Positions 51,902 through 60,525 of a stretch of DNA of 64,000 bases are shown piece by piece. The notes under the pieces were generated by a model. The model was not told the DNA's origin and ran no database searches. It worked only from the letters and a program-made list of their open reading frames with translations. Source of the DNA: Paraburkholderia sp. BL9I2N2 (lineage in GTDB: Bacteria > Pseudomonadota > Gammaproteobacteria > Burkholderiales > Burkholderiaceae). The DNA lies in the NCBI RefSeq assembly GCF_004339745.1, contig NZ_SMGP01000001.1, forward strand, positions 4,340,001-4,404,000. Direction: 5' to 3'. Positions within the stretch are counted from its first letter, which is position 1. Each line of letters begins with the position of its first letter. Both the position numbers and the translations under genes were made by a program.

Positions 51902-52588
51902 TTATGCGGCCTGACGGATTTCCTGCAACAGATAACCGAAGCCGCGCACCGTGACGATCTCGACACGGCAGTTTTCGAGCTTTTTACGCACCCGGTGCAC
52001 GTAGACCTCGATCGCGGTGTCGCCGAGATCGCCGCCGAAATGCGTCAGATGGTCTTGCAGCTGTGCCTTGCTGACCACGCGGCCATGACGCAACAGCAGC
52101 ATTTCGAGCACCGCGAATTCACGCGGCGAGAGTTCGAGCGGCTTGTCGTCGTTGAAAATGCGGCGATCGACGCCCGACAGGCGCACACCGCCGAGCGACA
52201 CTTCCGGACGCGGCATATCACCGTGCGGACCGCTGCGGCGCATGACCGCGCGGATGCGCGCTTCGAGTTCGGTGGGTTCGAACGGCTTCAGCATGTAGTC
52301 GTCGGCGCCGGAATTCAGGCCTTGCACGCGGTCGTTGAGCTCGTCGCGCGCGGTGAGGATGATCACCGGCGTGTGACGATTGCTCTGACGGAAGCGCGAG
52401 AGCAGCGTCATGCCGTCGATGCCGGGCAGACCCAGATCGAGGATCACCAGCTCATGGCGATTTTGCGTGAGGGCCTGTTCGGCGAAAATGCCGTCGTGGA
52501 CCATGTCGACGGTGAAGCCGGCTTGTTCGAGACTGCTTTGGATGCCGCGTGCGATGGGGCGGTCATCTTCGATCAGAAGGAGTCGCAT
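51902..52588 (-). CDS. Response regulator, OmpR/TctD family
   Basis: A 228-residue transcription regulator. The receiver domain has the acidic pair in MRLLLIEDDRPIARGIQSSL, the phospho-acceptor Asp in LVILDLGLPGIDGMTLLSRF and Lys in NSGADDYMLKPFEPTELEAR. The C-terminal winged helix has LSPREFAVLEMLLLRHGRVV and AIEVYVHRVRKKLENCRVEI. It partners with the kinase at 50265. Its 5' region contains repeat copy C. AGAAGGAGT precedes the ATG. The regulon is unknown. Confidence 0.94.
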   Translation of the reverse strand: MRLLLIEDDRPIARGIQSSLEQAGFTVDMVHDGIFAEQALTQNRHELVILDLGLPGIDGMTLLSRFRQSNRHTPVIILTARDELNDRVQGLNSGADDYMLKPFEPTELEARIRAVMRRSGPHGDMPRPEVSLGGVRLSGVDRRIFNDDKPLELSPREFAVLEMLLLRHGRVVSKAQLQDHLTHFGGDLGDTAIEVYVHRVRKKLENCRVEIVTVRGFGYLLQEIRQAA

Positions 52589-52735
52589 GGATTTCGCTCA
52601 AGTACAATGGGTTAGGCGTTTGGGCAAGCGGTTCGCCGGGGCGCCTGCTGCACAGGCAGCGTGCGACGTGGCCGTACCGAACTGGCACGAAGCGGCCACG
52701 AAGCAGGCATCGAGCGGCCTTGAAGCGCCTACCTG

Positions 52736-52808
52736 GCGCCCCCAGACCTGTCGCATCGCGCCAGTCCCTCGCAGGGGCAAGAAAACCTGGGACGGCCCGG
52801 CGTTTTCT
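52736..52808 (-). repeat. Intergenic structured repeat, copy C (inverted)
   Basis: Read on the minus strand, this matches copy A from AGAAAACGCCGGGCCG through GGCGCGATGCG to GGGGGCGC. It points toward the response-regulator gene, 148 bp before its start. The CGC-GAT-GCG hairpin is flanked by CTG and CAG where copy B has CCG and CGG. Confidence 0.65.
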
Positions 52809-52827
52809 TGAGAGCGATCACGAAGTC

Positions 52828-53052
52828 ATGTCCGAGATAAGCATTCACGAACTGGAAGCCGCAATCAACTTCTGGCGCGCCCGCTCACCTTCGAGCGGCG
52901 ACGAACTCGTTCTGTGCAAGGAGGCAAGCGCGCTCTCCAAGCCGTATGCGCTGATGATTGTACAGCGTCAGCACACGCTATCACCGGATCGTTTGGACAC
53001 GGTTGCGAGGCTTGCGTGGGATTCTTACGTGCACCTTAAGAATAGCCTGTAG
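52828..53052 (+). CDS. DUF3717 domain protein
   Basis: A 74-residue cytoplasmic protein with the DUF3717 pattern: ISIHELEAAINFWRARSPSS, a Cys in LVLCKEASALSKPYALMIVQ, and LSPDRLDTVARLAWDSYVHL. This small helical family is frequent in Burkholderiaceae and has no known function. ATG 52828 is chosen from the family start; its ribosome site is poor. It is divergent from the response-regulator gene, with repeat copy C between them. Confidence 0.8.
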   Translation: MSEISIHELEAAINFWRARSPSSGDELVLCKEASALSKPYALMIVQRQHTLSPDRLDTVARLAWDSYVHLKNSL

Positions 53053-53152
53053 AACTGAAGGTTTGGACAAGGGATTACCTGCAAAGCCCTTTCATTTCCG
53101 CAGAAATACTCAAATTACGGCGTTTAAACCCGCTGATCGTACTAGTACGTTT

Positions 53153-53169
53153 GTATTACGCGGTAATAC
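53153..53169 (-). terminator. Small dyad over the phhB stop
   Basis: GTATTAC and GTAATAC pair around GCG and overlap the phhB stop. The stretch upstream (53141-53160) resembles the outer end of origin module 2 (shared TACGTTTGTAT). It could be a weak terminator between converging genes. Confidence 0.3.
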
Positions 53170-53446
53170 TATCGATAAACTTAGCCAATTTGATGTCGCG
53201 CTCTGTCAAGCCGCCGGCTTCATGCGTGGACAGCGTGATCTCTACCTTGTTGTACACGTTGAACCATTCCGGGTGGTGATCCATTTCCTGCGCCTTGATC
53301 GCCACGCGCGTCATGAAGCCGAATGCTTCGTTGAAGTCGGCGAATTTGAACTGGCGCTGAATCGCATCGCGGCCCGCTGTGGCTTGCCAGCCATGCAAGC
53401 CGGCGATCTGCGTGGCGCGTTCTTCGGATGTCAGTTTGTGAATCAT
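53156..53446 (-). CDS. phhB: Pterin-4a-carbinolamine dehydratase
   Basis: A 96-residue enzyme that regenerates the pterin cofactor of phenylalanine hydroxylase by removing water from the 4a-carbinolamine. The active-site block MDHHPEWFNVYNKVEITLST and the C-terminal GGLTERDIKLAKFIDSI are diagnostic. It is 104 bp downstream of phhA on the same strand, as in Pseudomonas phhAB operons. Confidence 0.95.
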   Translation of the reverse strand: MIHKLTSEERATQIAGLHGWQATAGRDAIQRQFKFADFNEAFGFMTRVAIKAQEMDHHPEWFNVYNKVEITLSTHEAGGLTERDIKLAKFIDSITA

Positions 53447-53550
53447 GGTGCCACCTCATTTGATCTGAACAGGCACGCCGGTGGACGTGCGCATCCGCTA
53501 TTTTTTCACGGATGCCGTCCGCCCGCAGACGGCCCCGTCAGGCTTGCTTT

Positions 53551-54441
53551 TCAGATATCGCCGTCGGCCAGCCAGCCTTCCTGCGAGCCGCGCGTGATGA
53601 CGCGATCGTGCTCGAGGACGTCGCCGGCCGCGAACGCCGGTTCGGCTGCGAGCCTGGCCAGCAGCGGCGCGAAATCGGTTTGCGCGACGTTGAAGAGCTG
53701 CGCGAAGTCGTCGATCACGAAGTAGGTCTTCTGGAACGTGTCGATGCGGTAGCGCGTGCGCATTACGCGTTCGAGGTCGAAGCCGAGGCGGTTCGGCGCG
53801 GCGCTTTGCTGGCTGTAGAGCGTTTCGCCCTTGCTCGACACGATGCCCGCGCCATAGATCTTCACGCCGTTCGGACTCGCCGCGTCGCGGATCAGTCCAA
53901 ACTCCACTGTGTACCAATAGAGGCGTGCGAGCAGTGGCAGGGCGCCGGCGTCATGGGCGGCGAGCGCGGCGCGGCCATATGCATGCATGTAGTCCGCGAA
54001 TACCGGGTTGATCAGCAGCGGCACGTGACCGAACAGATCGTGAAAACAGTCCGGTTCCTGCAGATAATCGAGCTGATCCGGGCGGCGCATCCACCACGTC
54101 ACGGGAAAACGGCGATTCGCCAGATGCTCGAAGAATACCTGGTCCGGCACGAGGCCTGGCACGGCGACAATCTGCCATCCGGTGGCGGGCGTGAGCTTCG
54201 CGTTGATCTCCTTGAACGAAGGCACGCGGTCGGCCGGCATGCCGATGGTTTCGACGCCCGCCAGAAATTCGTCGCACACACGCCCTTTGAGCAGCGCCGT
54301 CTGGCGCGCGTAAAGCTGTTGCCATACCGCGTGATCGACCGCGCCGTAGCGTTCGGTCGGTTGATCGATGGTGAAATCGGCGCGGGTTTCGAGGCCGGCG
54401 TCGAATTGTTCTTTCAGTTTGGCGGTATTGGCGGTGGACAT
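53551..54441 (-). CDS. phhA: Phenylalanine 4-monooxygenase
   Basis: A 296-residue non-heme iron hydroxylase turning phenylalanine into tyrosine with tetrahydropterin and oxygen. Iron ligands are the two His in EPDCFHDLFGHVPLL and the Glu in RLYWYTVEFGLIRD. RFPVTWWMRRPDQLDYLQEP is a bacterial PheH block. ATG 54441 (MSTANTAKLKEQF) is chosen. It is followed by phhB; a divergent Lrp-type gene at 54589 is the likely regulator, with a palindrome between them. Confidence 0.96.
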   Translation of the reverse strand: MSTANTAKLKEQFDAGLETRADFTIDQPTERYGAVDHAVWQQLYARQTALLKGRVCDEFLAGVETIGMPADRVPSFKEINAKLTPATGWQIVAVPGLVPDQVFFEHLANRRFPVTWWMRRPDQLDYLQEPDCFHDLFGHVPLLINPVFADYMHAYGRAALAAHDAGALPLLARLYWYTVEFGLIRDAASPNGVKIYGAGIVSSKGETLYSQQSAAPNRLGFDLERVMRTRYRIDTFQKTYFVIDDFAQLFNVAQTDFAPLLARLAAEPAFAAGDVLEHDRVITRGSQEGWLADGDI

Positions 54442-54546
54442 GATGCTGCGCTCTACGGTGACGGCTGATATAAATAGGTGATGCAAGTGTAGAGCGGCGT
54501 GAGTGCGGAAAGGGCGCAATGATGGCGGTTTACAATGTGAATATGC

Positions 54547-54571
54547 AATAATCGTGCATCAACCGATTATT
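54547..54571. promoter_or_regulatory. Palindrome between phhA and the Lrp gene
   Basis: AATAATCG (54547-54554) and CGATTATT (54564-54571) form a perfect 8-bp inverted repeat with a 9-bp spacer, directly upstream of the Lrp start. It is probably the autoregulatory and phhAB operator. Confidence 0.55.
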
Positions 54572-54588
54572 TAATGCGGATATTCGAC

Positions 54589-55080
54589 ATGTTCGACTTG
54601 GATCACTTCGATCTTGCGCTGCTGGACGTGCTTCAGCGTTTCGGCCGGGCGACGCATCAGCAACTGGCCGAGCAAGTGCCGCTGTCACCGTCGCAGATCG
54701 GACGGCGTTTGCAGCGTCTGGAGCAGGTGGGCGTGGTGGACGGCTATCGCGTCGTGCTGCGGCCGGAGAAGCTCGGGCTCGGCGTCACCGCGTTCACCAG
54801 TTTGAAGTTGAAGCACCACGGCGATTCGATCATCGAGCAATTCCAGCAGCAAATCGACGTGCTGCCTGAAGTGCTGGAGTGCCATGCCGTGGTGGGCGAC
54901 GCCGACTATCTGTTGCGCATCGTCGCGCCTGATCTCAACTATCTGTCGACGTTCGTGATGAAGAAGCTGATGCGCGTGCCCGGCGTCGATAGCGTGCGCT
55001 CGAATATCGTGCTCACCACCTTCAAACGCAATGGTCCGTTGCCGCTGGGCCATCTGTCGCCGGGGACAGCCGCCGCTTGA
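54589..55080 (+). CDS. Lrp/AsnC family regulator of phenylalanine degradation
   Basis: A 163-residue Lrp-type regulator. The HTH has LDHFDLALLDVLQRFGRATH and VPLSPSQIGRRLQRLEQVGV. The RAM domain has VLECHAVVGDADYLLRIVAP. It is divergent from phhA, so it probably controls phhAB in response to phenylalanine or tyrosine, with the palindrome at 54547 as site. ATG 54589 starts the conserved part; ATG 54574 five codons earlier overlaps the palindrome edge and is less likely. Confidence 0.92.
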   Translation: MFDLDHFDLALLDVLQRFGRATHQQLAEQVPLSPSQIGRRLQRLEQVGVVDGYRVVLRPEKLGLGVTAFTSLKLKHHGDSIIEQFQQQIDVLPEVLECHAVVGDADYLLRIVAPDLNYLSTFVMKKLMRVPGVDSVRSNIVLTTFKRNGPLPLGHLSPGTAAA

Positions 55081-55147
55081 TGCGGCGGCAGTATGGGTGC
55101 GGCGCCTGGCGAGCTGACTTCGCACTGCGCCCCGTATTGCCTCAATC

Positions 55148-55684
55148 TTATGCCGCTTGCTTCGGCTCGCTGTCCGGACTCAGCAGATCGACATAAGCCA
55201 CCGCCACCAGATCCGATTCCGGCACGCCGAGCGTGGCGAACATCGCATGCGCTTCGGCGTGGCCGCCTTCTTCGTCGTCGTCCTGAGCGAGCAGCACTTC
55301 GAGTTCCACGAAGTCGCCCAGACCGTCGACACGGTCCAGATGGATCCGCGTCCGTCCGGTCAGATACACATGCCGTTCCTTGGTAACGATGCCGCGCGTC
55401 GTCAGCGCGGTGGCGAGCAGCGCGTGCATGGCTTCCGGGTTGGTCACCGGGCTACGCGTGTAATACGACGCCTTCGGACCGTCACGGTCGTCGCGCTGAT
55501 AGAAGATCAGCTCGGCCGGCGTGCCGTCGTCGAACTGGCGCAGCTTCAGGCGGCCGCGCGGCACGTCGTAGAAAAAGTCCTGCTGGCGGAAGATCAGCGG
55601 CGCGTCCGGCGCGAGCTGCGCCGCGCGTTCGCGGAGTTGCTCGAAATGCTGGGCGCGGGCTTTGATTTCAATGTTGCGTGCCAT
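55148..55684 (-). CDS. CYTH domain protein (class IV adenylate cyclase-like)
   Basis: A 178-residue CYTH-fold protein. The N-terminal NIEIKARAQHFEQLRE holds the ExK part of the ExExK metal motif, with Asn at the first Glu. GRLKLRQFDDGTPAELIFYQ and VELEVLLAQDDDEEGG give the other tunnel residues. Members act on triphosphates: cAMP synthesis, thiamine triphosphate or inorganic triphosphate hydrolysis. The N-x-E-x-K variant is, as I recall, common in one bacterial subgroup, so it is not evidence of damage. It has no operon partner. The 325 bp to the LysR gene hold nothing I recognise. Confidence 0.85.
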   Translation of the reverse strand: MARNIEIKARAQHFEQLRERAAQLAPDAPLIFRQQDFFYDVPRGRLKLRQFDDGTPAELIFYQRDDRDGPKASYYTRSPVTNPEAMHALLATALTTRGIVTKERHVYLTGRTRIHLDRVDGLGDFVELEVLLAQDDDEEGGHAEAHAMFATLGVPESDLVAVAYVDLLSPDSEPKQAA

Positions 55685-56009
55685 GTCAGGCTCCTGTCGA
55701 AGGATGGAGTGGTCGGCGGCTTCCGGTGTTGCCGGGGCGAAGCTGCCGGGAAGGACAAAGTCAAGTGGAACGGAAAAGGATGCGGAGCCGGCGCGTGAGC
55801 GCGAAACCTCAATCTAACAAAAACTGCGTGACGGTGTGGTTTCAGATGCCGGGCGGGCGATCGTGTTCCGCGATCGGCGCTGGCGAAGGTGCCGCGCAAG
55901 GAGATCGCCAGGAGGGCCGCACGATTTGATGGGCGTGTCATGAGAGGGGCTCATATCGCTCGCCCCTGGCGTCCTTGTGTCCTACACGCAAACTCGGTTC
56001 ACCTGCGCC
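55685..56009. other. Gene-free stretch upstream of the CYTH gene
   Basis: A 325-bp GC-rich region between two minus-strand genes. No gene, terminator or known RNA motif is visible. Confidence 0.4.
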
Positions 56010-56909
56010 TCAAGTCGTCCATTGCTGCTCGATCAGCTTCAACGCCGCGGCAATCGCCGGTTCCTCCTTGCGCTGCACGAGCGTGATAAAGGTGAGCTGA
56101 GTCGGCACGGTGACACCTTCGACGATGGTCAACGCGTGCGCATGCGCTTCGGCGATGGCGGTGGCGTCGCGTGCCAGCGTGAGACCGACGCCCGATTTGA
56201 CCAGGTCGAGCATCGACGGCTCCTGGTCCACTTCCGCCACCTTGACCGGCTTCACGCCGGCCTCGTCGAAACAGCGCGACAACAACCGGTTATGCGCCGA
56301 CGCCGGCGGCGTCCAGATCCACGGCAGCGCCGCGAGCGAACGCCAGTCGCGCGCGCCTTTCACGCGGTCTTTCCAGCCGGCCGGCGCGAGCACACGGTAC
56401 TGGAAATGAGTCAACGTGACCGCATGAAATGCGGGGCCGTCGCGCGGTTCGTCTTCGGACGGCAGGCCGATGTAGTAGCCGACATCCAGTTCACCCGCGC
56501 GAACCTGGTCCAATACCCAGCCTGACATGCCGTGGCGCAAGGCCGTCTCGATGTGCGGCCAGGTCTCCACGAGCTGCTTGAGAAAGCCGCCCAGGCGCAG
56601 AAACGCCGGATCGAGGATCGTGCCGATCCGCAGTCGCCCGCGCACTTCGTGGCGCAGCGATTGCGCCGCCCGCTGCACGTCGTTCGCCGCGGCGAGCGCC
56701 CGTTCGGCGTGGGGCAGCAGCGCCTGGCCGTCGCGCGTGAGCGAGAGCCCGTGCGAGGTTCGCGTGAACAGCGTCACCCCGAGCGTCTCTTGCAAATGCT
56801 TGATTTGCAGGCTGACGGCGGGTTGGGTCAGGTGAAGATGCACCGCGGCACGCGTGAGATTGCCCTCGCGTGCCACGGTGACGAACGCCCGAAGTAGAGT
56901 CAGATCCAT
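56010..56909 (-). CDS. LysR family transcriptional regulator
   Basis: A 299-residue LysR protein. The HTH is MDLTLLRAFVTVAREGNLTR with AAVHLHLTQPAVSLQIKHLQ. The effector domain starts at GRLRIGTILDPAFLRLGGFL and includes WTPPASAHNRLLSRCFDEAG. It is divergent from mmsA, with 143 bp between starts, so it probably controls the mmsA-GMC-liv set. The effector is unknown but is likely a substrate or intermediate of that set. Confidence 0.94.
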   Translation of the reverse strand: MDLTLLRAFVTVAREGNLTRAAVHLHLTQPAVSLQIKHLQETLGVTLFTRTSHGLSLTRDGQALLPHAERALAAANDVQRAAQSLRHEVRGRLRIGTILDPAFLRLGGFLKQLVETWPHIETALRHGMSGWVLDQVRAGELDVGYYIGLPSEDEPRDGPAFHAVTLTHFQYRVLAPAGWKDRVKGARDWRSLAALPWIWTPPASAHNRLLSRCFDEAGVKPVKVAEVDQEPSMLDLVKSGVGLTLARDATAIAEAHAHALTIVEGVTVPTQLTFITLVQRKEEPAIAAALKLIEQQWTT

Positions 56910-57052
56910 ATCGTGATATTAGCTCGCCTTATAGCGCAGTTGAGCATTACTCATTGGATTTGTCGACCCGAAGCGCCGTACGCTTCAGCTTCAGCATGCC
57001 TTTATCACGCCGCGGGCGCCGGGGCGGAAGACTTCACAGGAAAGAGGACACC

Positions 57053-58591
57053 ATGAGCGAGACATATCAGGACGAAACCCAGCGCAGCGCGACCAGCGCC
57101 CGCGCGCTGACCCATTTCATCAACGGCAAGACGCTCGATGGCACGAGTGGCCGCTTCGGCGACGTCTTCAATCCCGCGCAAGGCAGCGTGAGCGCGCGCG
57201 TGCCGCTCGCGAGCGTCGCCGAAGTCGATGCCGCCGTCGCCGCCGCCCGTGCCGCCTTTCCCGCGTGGAGTGAAACCGCGCCGATCAAGCGGGCGCGTGT
57301 CCTGTTCAAGTTCAAGGAACTGCTCGACCGTCACCACGACGAACTCGCGGAACTGATCACGCGTGAACACGGCAAGGTGTTTTCGGATGCGAAGGGCGAG
57401 GTGATGCGTGGCATCGAGATCGTCGAGTTCGCGTGCGGCATTCCGAATCTGTTGAAGAGCGACTTCACCGATCAGATCGGCGGCGGCATCGACAACTGGA
57501 ATCTGCGTCAGCCGCTCGGCGTGGTCGCCGGCATTACGCCGTTCAATTTCCCGATGATGGTGCCGTGCTGGATGTTCCCCGTCGCGATTGCGTGCGGCAA
57601 CACGTTCGTGCTGAAGCCGTCGGAGCGCGATCCGTCCTGTTCGAACCGCCTCGCGGAATTGTTGAAGGAAGCCGGCTTGCCGGACGGCGTGTTCAACGTC
57701 GTGCACGGCGACAAGGTTGCTGTCGATGCGCTGCTCGTGCATCCGGAAGTCAGCGCGTTGTCGTTTGTCGGTTCGACGCCGATTGCCGAATACATCTACA
57801 CGGAAGGCACGAAGCACGGCAAGCGTGTGCAGGCTTTGGGCGGAGCGAAGAATCATCTGGTGGTGATGCCGGACGCGGACCTCGACCAGGCCGTCGATGC
57901 CTTGATCGGCGCGGCGTACGGTTCGGCGGGCGAGCGCTGCATGGCGATTTCGGTGGCCGTCGCCGTAGGGCATATCGCCGATGAGTTGATCGAACGGCTC
58001 ACACCGCGCGTGAAGAGTTTGAAGATTCTCAACGGCATGGAATCGGATGCCGAGATGGGTCCGTTGGTGACGGCGGTGCATCGCGAGAAAGTGGTCGGCT
58101 ATATCGACTCGGGTGTCGCGTCGGGCGCGAAGCTGGTTGTCGACGGACGAGGCCATCAGGTCAGCGGTCATGAGAAGGGCTTCTTTCTCGGCGGCACTCT
58201 GTTCGACAATGTTTCGACCGATATGAAGATTTATCGCGAAGAGATTTTCGGACCCGTACTGTGTGTGGTGCGCGTGCCGGATTTTGCTTCCGCGGTGGAA
58301 CTGATCAACGCCAACGAGTTTGCTAACGGCGTGTCTCTGTTTACGTCCGATGGCGGCGTCGCACGCGCGTTTTCGCGTCAGATTCAGATCGGCATGGTAG
58401 GGATCAACGTGCCGATTCCGGTGCCGATGGCATGGCACTCGTTTGGTGGCTGGAAGAAGTCGCTCTTCGGCGATCATCACGCGTACGGTGAAGAAGGCGT
58501 GCGGTTCTACACGCGCTACAAGAGCATCATGCAGCGCTGGCCCGACAGTATTGCCAAGGGCGCTGAGTTTACGATGCCGGTAGCGAAGTAG
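57053..58591 (+). CDS. mmsA: CoA-acylating methylmalonate-semialdehyde dehydrogenase
   Basis: A 512-residue CoA-dependent aldehyde dehydrogenase. PFNFPMMVPCWMFPVAIACG and FVGSTPIAEYIYTEGTKHG are MmsA blocks. The catalytic Cys lies in GSAGERCMAISVAV, a contrast to the Cys-less homologue at 11969. It converts methylmalonate or malonate semialdehyde to propionyl- or acetyl-CoA in valine, beta-alanine or inositol breakdown. ATG 57053 has CAGGAAAGAGG upstream. It is followed 166 bp later by a GMC oxidoreductase gene that could make its aldehyde substrate. Confidence 0.93.
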   Translation: MSETYQDETQRSATSARALTHFINGKTLDGTSGRFGDVFNPAQGSVSARVPLASVAEVDAAVAAARAAFPAWSETAPIKRARVLFKFKELLDRHHDELAELITREHGKVFSDAKGEVMRGIEIVEFACGIPNLLKSDFTDQIGGGIDNWNLRQPLGVVAGITPFNFPMMVPCWMFPVAIACGNTFVLKPSERDPSCSNRLAELLKEAGLPDGVFNVVHGDKVAVDALLVHPEVSALSFVGSTPIAEYIYTEGTKHGKRVQALGGAKNHLVVMPDADLDQAVDALIGAAYGSAGERCMAISVAVAVGHIADELIERLTPRVKSLKILNGMESDAEMGPLVTAVHREKVVGYIDSGVASGAKLVVDGRGHQVSGHEKGFFLGGTLFDNVSTDMKIYREEIFGPVLCVVRVPDFASAVELINANEFANGVSLFTSDGGVARAFSRQIQIGMVGINVPIPVPMAWHSFGGWKKSLFGDHHAYGEEGVRFYTRYKSIMQRWPDSIAKGAEFTMPVAK

Positions 58592-58606
58592 TGTGAGGCA
58601 TTTGCT

Positions 58607-58635
58607 TTCGGCAAGGCTTGTGGTGGCTTGCCGAA
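58607..58635 (+). promoter_or_regulatory. Hairpin after mmsA
   Basis: TTCGGCAAG (58607-58615) pairs with CTTGCCGAA (58627-58635). Without a U run it may reduce read-through into the next gene. Confidence 0.4.
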
Positions 58636-58704
58636 GGCCGTGGCAGAAACGAGTGCTAAACGGGCAGAAGAAAGGCGTAACACACAAATAGAGCCCGACG
58701 CCGC

Positions 58705-58727
58705 AGTCGCATGACAATCATGCGACT
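58705..58727 (+). promoter_or_regulatory. Stem-loop upstream of the GMC gene
   Basis: AGTCGCATGA and TCATGCGACT pair perfectly around CAA. It lies 30 bp before the GMC start and is followed by AAAAAA. On the plus strand it could act on translation of the GMC message. Confidence 0.45.
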
Positions 58728-58757
58728 CGCCGACAAAAAAGCTTAGGAGACTGGACA

Positions 58758-60470
58758 ATGAGCCATACCGATACGACGCCCGCGGCCCGCCGCCTCGAAG
58801 GCGAGTTCGACTACATCATCGTGGGCGCGGGGACGGCGGGTTGTGTGCTGGCCAATCGCCTGACCCAGGATCCCGACGTGCAGGTATTGCTGCTCGAAGC
58901 CGGCGGTAAGGACGATTACCACTGGATTCACGTGCCGGTCGGTTATCTCTATTGCATCGGCAATCCGCGCACGGACTGGCTTTATAAAACGCAGGCGGAA
59001 GCGGGCCTCAATGGCCGCTCGCTCTCATATCCGCGCGGACGCGTTTTAGGCGGCAGTTCCTCCATCAACGGCATGATCTACATGCGTGGTCAGCGCGAAG
59101 ACTACGATGAATGGGCGCGTGTCACCAACGACCCGTCCTGGTCCTGGAACTCGGTGTTGCCTGTCTTCAAACGCAGCGAAGACCACCATGCCGGCGCGAC
59201 CGAATCGCATGGCGCAGGTGGACCGTGGCGCGTCGAAAAACAGCGGTTGAAATGGAAAATTCTCGAAGAGTTTTCACGCGCCGCGCAAGAGACCGGCATT
59301 CCCGCCACCGACGACTTCAATCGCGGTGACAACACCGGTGTCGGCTACTTCGACGTCAATCAGAAGCGCGGCATTCGCTGGAATGCATCGAAGGCGTTTT
59401 TGCGTCCCGCACTCAAGCGGCCGAATCTCACCGTGATCACCGGTGCGCACACGCAGCGCGTCGTCTTCGAAGGACGCCGTTGCACAGGCGTCGAATATCG
59501 CGGCAACGACACGGACTATCTGGCCAAGGCCCGCTGCGAAGTGATCCTTAGTTCAGGTGCGGTCAACTCACCGCAATTGCTCGAACTGTCCGGCATAGGC
59601 AATGGCGCGCGTCTGCAGAATCTCGGCATCGAGGTCGTCAACGATCTGCGTGGTGTGGGTGAAAATCTGCAGGACCATTTGCAATTGCGCATGGCCTACA
59701 AAGTCGACGGCGTACGCACGCTCAACACTGCGTCCGCGCATTGGTGGGGCAAGCTGCTGATCGGCATGCAGTACGCGTTTTTTCAAAGCGGGCCCATGTC
59801 GATGTCGCCGTCCCAACTTGGCGCGTTTGCCAAATCCGATCCGGACGATCGCTCGCTTACGCGGCCCGACCTCGAATACCACGTCCAGCCGCTTTCTCTC
59901 GACCGCTTTGGCGAACCGCTGCATCGGTTCAATGCGTTCACGGCGTCGGTGTGTCAGTTGCGGCCCACTTCGCGTGGCAGCATTCACATCGAATCCGCCG
60001 ACCCTTCGGCGCCGCCGTTGATCGCGCCGAACTATCTCTCCACCGATTACGACCGGCACGTTGCCGCCAATGCGCTGCGTCTTACGCGCCGCATTGCTGG
60101 AGCGCCCGCGCTGGCTCGCTATCGACCGCAGGAAATTTTGCCGGGCGTTCAGTACCAGACCGAGGAAGAGTTGCAGCAGGCCGCCGGCGCGGTCGGTACG
60201 ACCATTTTCCATCCGGTCGGCACCTGCCGCATGGGCACGACAGACGACCCCGGCGCCGTGGTCGACAACCGGCTACGGGTTATCGGTGTTGACGGACTGC
60301 GCGTGGTTGATGCGTCTGTCATGCCGAACATCACCTCGGGCAACACCAATTCGCCCACGCTGATGATCGCCGAACGCGCCAGCGAGATGATCCGCGAAGA
60401 TCGCCGTGCGCGCGTGGCCGGCAGTTTCGCGGCGCAAACGAGCTCGACGCCTTCCATGTCCGCCGTGTGA
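58758..60470 (+). CDS. GMC family oxidoreductase (choline/alcohol dehydrogenase type)
   Basis: A 570-residue FAD enzyme. The dinucleotide motif is YIIVGAGTAGCVLANRL near residue 17, GMC signature 1 is GRVLGGSSSINGMIYMRGQ, signature 2 is SSGAVNSPQLLELSGIG, and the catalytic His is in HPVGTCRMGTTDDP. Members oxidise choline, aliphatic alcohols or sugars. Next to a semialdehyde dehydrogenase and a branched-chain-type ABC importer it probably oxidises an imported alcohol to an aldehyde. The exact substrate cannot be told. Confidence 0.92.
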   Translation: MSHTDTTPAARRLEGEFDYIIVGAGTAGCVLANRLTQDPDVQVLLLEAGGKDDYHWIHVPVGYLYCIGNPRTDWLYKTQAEAGLNGRSLSYPRGRVLGGSSSINGMIYMRGQREDYDEWARVTNDPSWSWNSVLPVFKRSEDHHAGATESHGAGGPWRVEKQRLKWKILEEFSRAAQETGIPATDDFNRGDNTGVGYFDVNQKRGIRWNASKAFLRPALKRPNLTVITGAHTQRVVFEGRRCTGVEYRGNDTDYLAKARCEVILSSGAVNSPQLLELSGIGNGARLQNLGIEVVNDLRGVGENLQDHLQLRMAYKVDGVRTLNTASAHWWGKLLIGMQYAFFQSGPMSMSPSQLGAFAKSDPDDRSLTRPDLEYHVQPLSLDRFGEPLHRFNAFTASVCQLRPTSRGSIHIESADPSAPPLIAPNYLSTDYDRHVAANALRLTRRIAGAPALARYRPQEILPGVQYQTEEELQQAAGAVGTTIFHPVGTCRMGTTDDPGAVVDNRLRVIGVDGLRVVDASVMPNITSGNTNSPTLMIAERASEMIREDRRARVAGSFAAQTSSTPSMSAV

Positions 60471-60491
60471 CAGCTAGCGTACGAGCCGCAT

Positions 60492-60525
60492 GAGATGCCC
60501 GTCCGTCATGCGCGGCGGGCATCTC
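60492..60525 (+). terminator. Hairpin after the GMC gene
   Basis: GAGATGCCCG (60492-60501) pairs with CGGGCATCTC (60516-60525), 21 bp after the stop. No U run follows. Confidence 0.5.

Noticed and set aside
55148..55684. Loss of the first Glu of the CYTH ExExK motif as a defect
   Set aside because: I believe the N-x-E-x-K form is common in a bacterial subgroup, so it is not a sign of inactivation.
57005..58717. 570-codon minus-strand frame opposite mmsA
   Set aside because: Composition (His/Arg-rich, no domain) marks it as antisense to a well-supported gene.
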